Assembly (NCBI RefSeq): GCF_938020365.1
Contig: NZ_CALIIB010000022.1
Location: forward strand, 1 to 7,308
Direction of reading: 5' to 3'
DNA length: 7,308 nt
Source: an uncultured Streptococcus sp.
GTDB lineage: Bacteria; Bacillota; Bacilli; Lactobacillales; Streptococcaceae
The notes below the pieces were generated by a model that searched no databases, was not told the DNA's origin, and saw only the letters and a list, made by a program, of their open reading frames with translations. Both the position numbers and the translations under genes were made by a program. Numbering within the stretch: the first letter of the stretch is position 1; each line of letters begins with the position of its first letter. Below are positions 1-5,441 of this stretch, one piece after another.

Positions 1-94
1 TAAATTAGTAGTAAATTGAGTGGTTTTGACCTTGATAAAGTGTGATAAGTCCAGTGTTTATGCGGATAATTAGATTTTTATACTGTTTTTTAAG

Positions 95-123
95 ATAATA
101 ATAGTAGAAAATGTGTTTGCCAA
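95..123 (-). promoter_or_regulatory. Possible leftward promoter
   Basis: On the minus strand, TTGGCA (123-118) is followed after 17 bases by TATTAT (100-95), a good sigma-A-like pair. It would drive a transcript leaving the left edge of the window. No start codon with a ribosome binding site follows inside the window, so a gene beyond position 1 would have to be the target. The region is very AT-rich, so chance matches are likely. Confidence 0.3.
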
Positions 124-133
124 CTATTATAAT
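105..133 (+). promoter_or_regulatory. Possible rightward promoter of a short transcript
   Basis: TAGAAA (105-110) lies 17 bases before a perfect TATAAT (128-133); a second TATAAT follows at 133-138. A start near 140 would give a transcript of about 175 bases ending at the hairpin at 262-313. The -35 matches consensus at only four of six positions and the surroundings are AT-rich, so this is tentative. Confidence 0.3.
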
Positions 134-261
134 ATAATTAAAAAGAAAATGAAAGTGGGAAAATAAAGAGAAGAAAATTTTCTGAAAGTCTAGTTTGGAC
201 CGGCAGCTTGAACGAACCATTTAAGAATTTGTGGATACCATCCAGCTCCTGATAAAATAAG

Positions 262-313
262 AAAAGTGTGAAATCCATGGCTTTTCTGAGCTCATGTTGC
301 TTCCACACTTTTT
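262..313. terminator. Bidirectional rho-independent terminator
   Basis: AAAAGTGTG (262-270) pairs perfectly with CACACTTTT (304-312). The 33-base loop can form a smaller inner CATG/CATG stem (276-279 with 293-296). Leftward, the stem is followed by a T-rich run (CTTATTTTATC on the minus strand), which suits the end of the membrane protein gene that stops at 325. Rightward, it runs into TTTTT, so it could also stop transcription coming from the left. The large loop makes it less canonical than the hairpin at 5273-5311. Confidence 0.65.
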
Positions 314-324
314 ATTGGGCTGTT

Positions 325-675
325 TTATCTAGCAGCCTTTTGTTCTTTATGTTTGTGAAGAATAAAGGAGTTTGAAAAACTCAGGCTTGCTAGTACAAAA
401 AGAAGAAGGGTTGTAGCTGGATAGCTAAGAGAGATATGATTGGTTTTGATGATAAAGAGAAGGGCAAAGGCAAGAATAGCAAAGAAAATGCTGAGGCCCC
501 AAGTCATTCGGCGACTGAATAAGTGCTGCTCAAAGAGCAGAGGAATGAGGAGACAGCCTAGAAGAAGGCTCGTTGGGAAAACGACATACTCGGCGGAAAA
601 AATAGTCAAGATACTCAGAGTGACAAACAGGCAGCTAAGCACATGATGGGTATAGTTGAGCCAATTTATTTTCAT
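325..675 (-). CDS. Small four-helix membrane protein, function unknown
   Basis: The 116-residue product (MKINWLNYTHH...) is dominated by four hydrophobic stretches at about residues 10-31, 33-52, 56-76 and 83-105. A basic, polar tail (HKHKEQKAAR) follows, so it should sit in the cytoplasmic membrane. I chose the start at 675 because AAAGGAGG lies upstream of it at proper spacing. The longer frame beginning at 732 adds 19 residues, lacks such a site and would overlap the putative leader hairpin. I do not recognise the family and see no catalytic motif. It is transcribed divergently from ctsR, with its own promoter and a cre-like site, and ends just before a terminator, so it looks like a real monocistronic gene. 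Confidence 0.75.
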   Translation of the reverse strand: MKINWLNYTHHVLSCLFVTLSILTIFSAEYVVFPTSLLLGCLLIPLLFEQHLFSRRMTWGLSIFFAILAFALLFIIKTNHISLSYPATTLLLFVLASLSFSNSFILHKHKEQKAAR

Positions 676-718
676 TGGAAAACCTCCTTTTGATGATAAT
701 TGTTTGGATACGGTTGAT

Positions 719-730
719 GGTGTAAACACC
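719..730 (-). repeat. GGTGT/ACACC inverted repeat in the leader of the membrane protein gene
   Basis: GGTGT-AA-ACACC is an inverted repeat with 5-bp arms, about 10-20 bases into the predicted leader. A further ACACC lies at 739-743, around the predicted transcription start, at a 13-bp period from the one at 726-730. It may be an operator or a small 5' hairpin; I cannot tie it to a known regulator. Confidence 0.35.
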
Positions 731-746
731 ACACTTTCACACCTTT

Positions 747-774
747 ATTATAAGTCTTTAAAAGTAAAAAGCAA
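747..774 (-). promoter_or_regulatory. Promoter of the small membrane protein gene
   Basis: On the minus strand, TTGCTT (774-769) is followed after 16 bases by a perfect TATAAT (752-747). Transcription would start near 740, giving a leader of about 65 bases before the ATG at 675. The -35 lies inside the cre-like site at 770-783. Confidence 0.6.
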
Positions 775-783
775 GCGTTTACA
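770..783. promoter_or_regulatory. Candidate CcpA-binding cre site
   Basis: AGCAAGCGTTTACA differs at one position (first T to A) from the usual cre consensus TGNAARCGNWWWCA, and AT bases flank it. Read on the other strand it is TGTAAACGCTTGCT, whose first eleven bases look like a classic cre. It covers the -35 of the leftward membrane protein gene, a position where CcpA bound with HPr-Ser-P would normally repress. It lies more than 100 bp from the ctsR -10, so an effect on ctsR is less likely. Confidence 0.5.
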
Positions 784-863
784 ATCATATTTACTCAGTC
801 TATCAATCTTTTTCATTACTCTGAATTATCAGATATTTTCAAGCTTTCTGGTACTTCTTTTTC

Positions 864-892
864 TTTCAAAAAATAGATTTTTTCGGTATAAT
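864..892 (+). promoter_or_regulatory. Promoter of the ctsR-clpC operon
   Basis: A perfect TATAAT (887-892) is preceded at 17 bases by TTTCAA (864-869), a weak -35. The predicted start lies near 899, inside the CtsR operator, so bound CtsR would block RNA polymerase. The leader is about 65 bases. Confidence 0.7.
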
Positions 893-909
893 AGTCAAAG
901 ATAGTCAAT
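893..909 (+). promoter_or_regulatory. CtsR operator
   Basis: AGTCAAAGATAGTCAAT is a tandem heptad repeat with a 3-bp spacer. It matches the CtsR consensus (A/GGTCAAANANA/GGTCAAA) at all but the last base. It starts immediately after the -10 and covers the start point, the classic position for autorepression of ctsR-clpC. Confidence 0.9.
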
Positions 910-963
910 GTTAGAGAAGACTTGAATGCTTATTTTTAGATATAACAGATAGAAAGGTATATC

Positions 964-1422
964 ATGGGCATCAAAAACACCTCGGATAGTATAGAAGAAT
1001 ATATCAAAACAATTTTGGCGCAGGCGGGCATGGTCGAGCTGAAGCGCAGTGAGTTAGCTAATGTTTTTCAGGTGGTTCCGAGTCAGATCAATTATGTGAT
1101 TAAGACACGCTTTACGGAGAGTCGGGGTTATATCGTCGAAAGCAAGCGCGGTGGCGGGGGCTATATCAGGATTGGTAAGATTGAATTTTCCGATCGGCAC
1201 CAGATGTTGTCGGATTTGTTGACCAATGTCGGTGAGTCGCTCAGCCAGCCAGTTTTTTCAGATATTTTGCAGTGGCTCTTTGATGAAAAAATTATCAGTC
1301 AGCGTGAGGGAGATCTGCTTCTGGCTAGTGCCAGCGATGCTGTCTTGGGGGCAGAGGCTCCGAGGATTCGAGCCAGAATGTTACGGAAAATTTTGCAGCA
1401 ATTAGATAGAAAAGGAAATTAA
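964..1422 (+). CDS. ctsR: CtsR, class III heat-shock transcriptional repressor
   Basis: The 152-residue length is normal for CtsR, the dimeric repressor of clp genes. The N-terminal half carries a winged helix-turn-helix: recognition helices at about 27-48 (KRSELANVFQVVPSQINYVIKTRF) and the wing RGGGG at 62-66. In Bacillus-type CtsR this glycine-rich loop, including Arg62 and Gly64, contacts DNA and acts as the thermosensor. Residues 80-148 form the helical C-terminal dimerisation domain. AGAAAGG at 951-957, six bases before the ATG, supports the start. The operator at 893-909 implies autoregulation. clpC follows after 4 bases with no mcsA or mcsB between, as is usual in streptococci, so McsB arginine kinase is not the local partner. 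Identification is from whole-length family resemblance. Confidence 0.97.
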   Translation: MGIKNTSDSIEEYIKTILAQAGMVELKRSELANVFQVVPSQINYVIKTRFTESRGYIVESKRGGGGYIRIGKIEFSDRHQMLSDLLTNVGESLSQPVFSDILQWLFDEKIISQREGDLLLASASDAVLGAEAPRIRARMLRKILQQLDRKGN

Positions 1423-1426
1423 GAAT

Positions 1427-3856
1427 ATGAACTATTCAAAAGCTTTAGTAGAAAGCTTAGAAGCGGCTCAGCTTTTAGCTGGTCATTTTGCTACAGATTA
1501 TTTAGAATCGTGGCAGATGCTGATGGCTCTAGCTAATAATCCCTACAGCGTTGCAGGCTCGGCTCTAAATGAATTCCCTATTGAAGTGGATAAACTGGAA
1601 GAAGCAGCCTTTGACATTACTGGAAAAGAGTATCAAAAACAAGGCGGTTTTGACTTATTGCCTTTCTCTCACCGTTTGGAGGAGCTCTTTACTCAAGCAG
1701 GGCAGATTGCGGAAGCCGTCCACGCTAAAAGCCTAGGGACAGAACATCTTCTCCTAGCCATACTATTTGATCGTGGGATCTTGGCAGCTCGTGTGCTAGA
1801 AGCTGCAGGTTTCGGCTATGATGATAAGAGTTCAGCCCCTCGGTTCAGTGATTTACGAAAGGTTTTAGAGCAGCGTGCTGGCTGGGGCAGAGAGGAAATC
1901 AAATCGATCCGCTCGCTAAATAAAAACACGGCCTCTGCCAAGCAAACCATGGCAAATATGATGGGTATGCCTCCTTCAACTAGTGGCGGTCTGGAAGACT
2001 ATACTCGGGATTTGACAGAGCTGGCTCGGGCTGGTCGTCTGGAACCAGTTATCGGTCGGGATGAGGAAATTTCTCGGATGATTCAGATCCTCAGCCGCAA
2101 GACAAAGAATAATCCAGTGCTAGTTGGTGATGCGGGGGTTGGTAAGACAGCTCTGGCGCTAGGTTTGGCTCAACGCGTAGCAGCTGGTCAGGTTCCAGCA
2201 GAACTTGCCAAGATGCGCGTCTTGGAACTAGACTTGATGAATGTTGTCGCTGGGACTCGTTTCCGCGGAGACTTTGAAGAGCGGATGAACAATATCATCA
2301 ATGACATCGAAGAAGACGGCCATGTCATCCTCTTTATCGATGAGCTGCATACCATCATGGGTTCTGGCAGCGGGATTGATTCGACCTTGGATGCGGCCAA
2401 TATCCTGAAACCTGCTCTGGCTCGGGGAACCTTGCGGACAGTTGGTGCTACGACGCAGGAAGAGTATCAGAAACATATCGAAAAAGATGCTGCTCTGTCT
2501 CGGCGTTTTGCCAAGGTCACTATTGAAGAACCTACTGTGGCCGACAGCATTGCTATTCTGCAGGGTTTGAGAAAGAGCTATGAGAATCATCACAAGGTGC
2601 AGATTAGTGATCAGGCCATTGAAACAGCAGTCAAGTATGCACATCGCTATCTGACCAGCAAGCATTTGCCAGACTCTGCCATTGACCTTTTGGATGAAGC
2701 TAGTGCAACGGTGCAGAATAAAGGACCGCAGAATTATAAACAGTCGGATTTGACGCCTGTGGATCAGGCTTTGATGGCTGGAAAGTTGAAAAAAGTCGGT
2801 CAGCTACTCGCAAAAGAGCAGGAACCAACTGTTTACAAGCTGAAAGTGGAAGCAGAGGATATCTTAGAGACTCTCAGTCGCTTGTCTGGTATTCCTGTGC
2901 AGAAATTAACTCAGACAGATGCCAAAAAATATCTCAACTTGGAAAAAGAACTACACAAGCGAGTTATCGGGCAGGATGCAGCAGTTTCGGCTGTCAGCCG
3001 AGCTATTCGTCGCAATCAATCGGGCATTCGCACTGGTAAACGCCCAATTGGTTCTTTTATGTTCCTAGGGCCAACGGGTGTCGGAAAGACAGAGCTGGCT
3101 AAGGCCTTGGCAGAAGTTCTCTTTGATGATGAATCCGCCCTGATTCGCTTTGACATGAGTGAATATATGGAGAAATTCGCAGCCAGTCGTCTTAACGGGG
3201 CGCCTCCAGGCTATGTAGGCTATGAGGAAGGCGGCGAATTGACGGAAAAGGTTCGCAACCGTCCATATTCAGTTCTTCTCTTTGACGAGGTAGAAAAGGC
3301 TCATCCAGATATTTTCAATGTCCTCTTGCAGGTCTTGGATGATGGTCAGCTGACCGATAGCAAGGGCCGCAAGGTGGACTTCTCCAATACGATCATTATC
3401 ATGACCAGCAATCTGGGGGCAACAGCCCTGCGGGATGATAAGACGGTTGGTTTTGGGGCGCGTGACATCCGCTTTGATCAGGCTAATATGGAAAAACGTA
3501 TTCTGGAAGAATTGAAGAAGACCTACCGGCCTGAATTTATCAACCGGATTGATGAAAAGGTGGTCTTCCACAGTCTGTCTGCTGAGGATATGCAGGAAGT
3601 GGTCAAGATTATGGTGCAACCGTTGATTAGGAGTCTGGCAGAGCAAGGCATCGTGCTTAAATTCCAAGCTAGTGCCCTGAAATTGCTGGCTCAGGAAGGT
3701 TACGTTCCAGAAATGGGAGCGCGGCCGCTGCGCCGTACCCTGCAGACGCAGGTGGAGGACAAGCTATCTGAGTTGCTCCTGACTGGAGATTTGGCAGCTG
3801 GTCAAACGCTTAAAGTTGGTGTCAAAGGTGGCCAACTCAAATTTGAAATGGCTTAG
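1427..3856 (+). CDS. clpC: ClpC, AAA+ unfoldase subunit of the Clp protease
   Basis: An 809-residue Hsp100 protein that unfolds substrates with ATP and feeds them to ClpP in the cytoplasm. The N-domain (1-150) holds two degenerate Clp_N repeats. AAA-1 has Walker A GDAGVGKT (234-241), Walker B ILFIDE (301-306) and pore loop AGTRFRGDFEER (275-286), with Phe279 where many family members have Tyr. AAA-2 has Walker A GPTGVGKT (548-555), pore loop GYVGYE (595-600), Walker B VLLFDE (616-621), the ClpP-docking loop VGF (674-676) and sensor-2 GARPLRR (764-770). All catalytic motifs are intact. The middle domain (about 430-480) is clearly shorter than in Bacillus ClpC, as in other streptococci. Its binding site AAAGGAA (1411-1417) lies at the end of ctsR. 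The VGF loop separates it from ClpB. Confidence 0.97.
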   Translation: MNYSKALVESLEAAQLLAGHFATDYLESWQMLMALANNPYSVAGSALNEFPIEVDKLEEAAFDITGKEYQKQGGFDLLPFSHRLEELFTQAGQIAEAVHAKSLGTEHLLLAILFDRGILAARVLEAAGFGYDDKSSAPRFSDLRKVLEQRAGWGREEIKSIRSLNKNTASAKQTMANMMGMPPSTSGGLEDYTRDLTELARAGRLEPVIGRDEEISRMIQILSRKTKNNPVLVGDAGVGKTALALGLAQRVAAGQVPAELAKMRVLELDLMNVVAGTRFRGDFEERMNNIINDIEEDGHVILFIDELHTIMGSGSGIDSTLDAANILKPALARGTLRTVGATTQEEYQKHIEKDAALSRRFAKVTIEEPTVADSIAILQGLRKSYENHHKVQISDQAIETAVKYAHRYLTSKHLPDSAIDLLDEASATVQNKGPQNYKQSDLTPVDQALMAGKLKKVGQLLAKEQEPTVYKLKVEAEDILETLSRLSGIPVQKLTQTDAKKYLNLEKELHKRVIGQDAAVSAVSRAIRRNQSGIRTGKRPIGSFMFLGPTGVGKTELAKALAEVLFDDESALIRFDMSEYMEKFAASRLNGAPPGYVGYEEGGELTEKVRNRPYSVLLFDEVEKAHPDIFNVLLQVLDDGQLTDSKGRKVDFSNTIIIMTSNLGATALRDDKTVGFGARDIRFDQANMEKRILEELKKTYRPEFINRIDEKVVFHSLSAEDMQEVVKIMVQPLIRSLAEQGIVLKFQASALKLLAQEGYVPEMGARPLRRTLQTQVEDKLSELLLTGDLAAGQTLKVGVKGGQLKFEMA

Positions 3857-3870
3857 GGAGGATGTGTGCA

Positions 3871-4311
3871 ATGGAAATTCGTGTGATGACAGAAAAGGAT
3901 TATGCCTCTGTTTACCAGCTGTGGCTCTCTTGCGCTGGTATGGGGCTCAATAACTTAGATGACTCTGAAGAAGGGATTGCCCGCTTTTTGAAGCGCAATC
4001 CTGAGACCTGTCTGGTTGCCTTGGAAGGGGAGAGCTTTATAGGTGCTATTCTAGTTGGCACAGATGGACGTAGAGCGTACATTTATCATACAGCTGTCCA
4101 TCCATATTTTCGTAGAAAAGGAGTAGGCAGAGCTCTGGTCGAACAGGCCTTGTCAGCAGTGAAAAGACTTGGTATCCATAAAGTATCGCTGGTCGTTTTT
4201 GAAAGAAATGAACTGGGCAACCGTTTTTGGCAGGAGCTGGGATTTTCAGTTAGAAATGATCTGCTTTACCGAGATCAAGGACTAACGGAGATGATTCGAC
4301 AGGATACGTAA
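3871..4311 (+). CDS. GNAT-family N-acetyltransferase (YpeA-like)
   Basis: The 146-residue product has a single GNAT fold that transfers acetyl from acetyl-CoA to an amine; the substrate is not known. Motif A, the pyrophosphate loop, is RRKGVG at 81-86 after the strand IYHTAVHPYF (71-80). The C-terminal FERNELGNRFWQELGF (110-125) is the typical family ending. It resembles E. coli YpeA from its first residues (MEIRV). I place the start at 3871: GGAGG at 3857-3861 lies nine bases before it but directly touches the alternative ATG at 3862, which would add only MCA. It begins 14 bases after clpC with no terminator between, so it is probably cotranscribed and CtsR-controlled. Whether it acts on proteins or small molecules is open. 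Confidence 0.88.
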   Translation: MEIRVMTEKDYASVYQLWLSCAGMGLNNLDDSEEGIARFLKRNPETCLVALEGESFIGAILVGTDGRRAYIYHTAVHPYFRRKGVGRALVEQALSAVKRLGIHKVSLVVFERNELGNRFWQELGFSVRNDLLYRDQGLTEMIRQDT

Positions 4312-4325
4312 AAAGCTGATTTACT

Positions 4326-4339
4326 TAGCATTCTTGCTA
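4326..4339 (+). repeat. Small inverted repeat in the gap before the ECF gene
   Basis: TAGCA-TTCT-TGCTA forms a 5-bp stem with a 4-base loop. No T-run follows, so it is a poor terminator and readthrough from the clpC operon is plausible. It overlaps the -35 of the weak promoter candidate at 4334-4363. Confidence 0.3.
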
Positions 4340-4363
4340 GGCTAGTCAGAACCGTGTTATCCT
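4334..4363 (+). promoter_or_regulatory. Weak promoter candidate for the ECF/DUF4430 pair
   Basis: TTGCTA (4334-4339) and TATCCT (4358-4363) are separated by 18 bases, with an extended -10 TG at 4355-4356. It would yield a leader of about 26 bases before the GTG at 4396. The -10 is imperfect. No riboswitch-like domain fits in the 84-base gap, so any B12 control by a leader element is unlikely here. Confidence 0.3.
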
Positions 4364-4395
4364 ACTGAAGAATATCGTTTAGAAAGGCAGAAACT

Positions 4396-4878
4396 GTGTC
4401 TCTTCGTTATCTTGCTCGAATAGCTCTTCTGGCGGCTGTCTGCGTCGTGCTTCGTTATGCTTTTGCTGGTCTGCCCAATATCAAGCCGATTACAGCGCTG
4501 TATTTTCTCTTGGTGGATTTTGAGGACTTGAAGGGCTCTCTTCTAGTCATGTCTATCAGTATCTTTGTATCTTCTTTCCTCTTTGGAATGGGACAATGGG
4601 TTCTTTTCCAGATCTTATCCTTTACGGTGGTTATTTTCCTATGGTACCTACTGTATCGGCGACTAGGCTTGTTTGGCCAGAGTATGTTGGCCTTGCTTTT
4701 AGCCTTTAGCTATGGTCTTGTGATTGATGGTATCACAGCCTTGCTTTATCAAATGCCTTGGTGGACCTATGTGGCAGCGGGAGTGGGCTTCAATCTAGCC
4801 CACGCCTGGTCCACGATGCTCTTCTATCCTATTTTGTATTTTATTTTAAGGAGACTTTATCATGAAAAAAATCTTTAG
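4396..4878 (+). CDS. ECF transporter S component, substrate unknown
   Basis: A 160-residue integral membrane protein with about six hydrophobic segments (roughly 5-24, 32-40, 47-64, 67-88, 97-118, 127-152). S components bind a vitamin or metal and dock on the shared EcfT/EcfA/EcfA' energising module, encoded elsewhere. The first helix carries small residues at A10 and A14, like the AxxxA motif that contacts EcfT. LPNIKPITAL (26-35) and FGMGQWVLFQ (63-72) resemble a subgroup of S components of unassigned substrate. The start is GTG, with AGAAAGG at 4381-4387. The downstream lipoprotein gene overlaps its end by 17 bases, implying translational coupling and joint function. The S-component call is from overall resemblance; the substrate cannot be read from the sequence. 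Confidence 0.78.
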   Translation: MSLRYLARIALLAAVCVVLRYAFAGLPNIKPITALYFLLVDFEDLKGSLLVMSISIFVSSFLFGMGQWVLFQILSFTVVIFLWYLLYRRLGLFGQSMLALLLAFSYGLVIDGITALLYQMPWWTYVAAGVGFNLAHAWSTMLFYPILYFILRRLYHEKNL

Positions 4879-5263
4879 TTTACTTACGCTTGCCTTTGCT
4901 CTCTTTTTAGTGGGCTGTAGCAATAATCAAACAAAAAACGATACCAGCTCTAGTTCTGCTGCTTCTTCCGTCAAAAAGGAACTGAAAATCAGCATCAGTA
5001 TTGCACCAGAAGGTCAGGAGAAGAGCGAGAAAACGGTGGCTGTTGCAGAAGGAAAGACAGCGATGGATGCTTTGAAGAAGGCCTATAAGGTCGAAGAAAA
5101 AGATGGTTTTATCACTTCGATTGACGGTCATGCTCAGGATGAAGCAAAGGGCCTCTACTGGATGTTTAAGGTCAACGGAGAAATGGCTCCTAAGGGTGCC
5201 AATCAAATCACGCTCAAGGATGGAGACAAGCTGGAATTCTACCAAGAAGTCTATCAGCAATAA
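4862..5263 (+). CDS. DUF4430-domain lipoprotein, likely ligand-capture partner of the ECF S component
   Basis: A 133-residue surface lipoprotein. A signal peptide (KK then a hydrophobic run) ends in lipobox LVGC with lipidation at Cys19. A Ser-rich linker (29-36) then leads to one DUF4430 domain (about 41-130). The domain shows the family signature GLYWMFKVNGE (97-107) followed by LKDGDKLEF (118-126). DUF4430 is related to the C-terminal beta domain of transcobalamin and intrinsic factor, where it closes over cobalamin. Many bacterial members occur with a prenyltransferase-like barrel, which is absent here. AAGGAG (4848-4853) lies eight bases before the ATG, inside the overlapping ECF gene. 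It is the last gene before the terminator at 5273-5311. A role in delivering a ligand to the S component is inferred from this coupling. Confidence 0.85.
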   Translation: MKKIFSLLTLAFALFLVGCSNNQTKNDTSSSSAASSVKKELKISISIAPEGQEKSEKTVAVAEGKTAMDALKKAYKVEEKDGFITSIDGHAQDEAKGLYWMFKVNGEMAPKGANQITLKDGDKLEFYQEVYQQ

Positions 5264-5272
5264 ATCTTGTAG

Positions 5273-5311
5273 AAAAAGAATCTGATGCTTAAGACATTAG
5301 GTTCTTTTTTT
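5273..5311 (+). terminator. Rho-independent terminator after the DUF4430 lipoprotein gene
   Basis: AAAAAGAATCTGATG (5273-5287) pairs with CATTAGGTTCTTTTT (from 5295) around a 7-base loop, with two internal mismatches. The second arm runs into seven T residues (5305-5311). It begins ten bases after the lipoprotein stop codon and separates this unit from nadR. Confidence 0.88.
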
Positions 5312-5345
5312 GCGCTTAATGCAGTTTTAAAGTGTCTGAAAAATA

Positions 5346-5367
5346 TTTTTATAAAATTTTATAAAAA
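5346..5367. repeat. Perfect 22-bp AT-only palindrome upstream of the nadR promoter
   Basis: The half TTTTTATAAAA (5346-5356) is followed directly by its exact reverse complement (5357-5367). It ends four bases before the nadR -35, where an UP element or a regulator site would lie. With only A and T, chance is a real alternative. Confidence 0.6.
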
Positions 5368-5371
5368 ACTA

Positions 5372-5399
5372 TTGACAAAAGAAAAATATAGTTTATAAT
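5372..5399 (+). promoter_or_regulatory. Strong promoter of nadR-pnuC
   Basis: A perfect TTGACA (5372-5377) and a perfect TATAAT (5394-5399) are separated by 16 bases. Transcription should start near 5406, leaving a short leader of about 35 AT-rich bases before nadR. The surrounding A/T tracts upstream could act as an UP element. I see no convincing NiaR-type operator. Confidence 0.85.
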
Positions 5400-5430
5400 A
5401 AAACCATAGAAATAATAAAATATAATAAAA
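5395..5430 (+). repeat. Three direct copies of a 9-mer in the nadR leader
   Basis: ATAATAAAA occurs at 5395-5403, 5412-5420 and 5422-5430. The first overlaps the -10 and the last runs into the ribosome binding site AAAAAGG (5427-5433). They could be regulator half-sites or simply an unstructured, A-rich leader. Confidence 0.5.
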
Positions 5431-5441
5431 AGGTTAAGCGT

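Larger units (their letters stand above)
1..324. other. Gene-free stretch; possible small transcript or gene remnant
   Basis: No convincing protein gene is seen here. The open frame on the minus strand across 5-220 encodes a low-complexity, Phe/Tyr/Ile-rich product with no ribosome binding site and is probably noise. Positions 1-180 are very AT-rich, while 186-250 is more balanced in base composition. A plus-strand frame open over 142-252 ends in a protein-like tail (GSLNEPFKNLWIPSS, then TGA at 250-252) but has no upstream ATG. It could be the end of a decayed gene, or chance. A short hairpin TGGAT-ACC-ATCCA sits at 232-244. The terminator at 262-313 closes the stretch. Confidence 0.4.

Noticed and set aside
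15..31. Degenerate CtsR-like box on the minus strand (GGTCAAAACCACTCAAT)
   Set aside because: The first heptad is perfect but the second matches at only five of seven positions, and no gene start follows inside the window. Without the sequence to the left it cannot be supported.
5..220. 71-codon minus-strand open frame
   Set aside because: Product is low-complexity and Phe/Tyr/Ile-rich, there is no ribosome binding site, and it crosses two possible promoters in AT-rich DNA.
656..904. 82-codon plus-strand open frame before ctsR
   Set aside because: It overlaps the start and leader of the leftward gene and the ctsR promoter, lacks a ribosome binding site, and its product has no recognisable character.
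3862..3870. Upstream ATG as the start of the GNAT gene
   Set aside because: The Shine-Dalgarno GGAGG ends at 3861, leaving no spacing to this ATG, while the ATG at 3871 has nine bases and matches the family N-terminus.
4312..4395. Possible cobalamin riboswitch ahead of the ECF/DUF4430 pair
   Set aside because: The gap is only 84 bases, far too short for a B12 riboswitch, and no B12-box-like sequence is visible.
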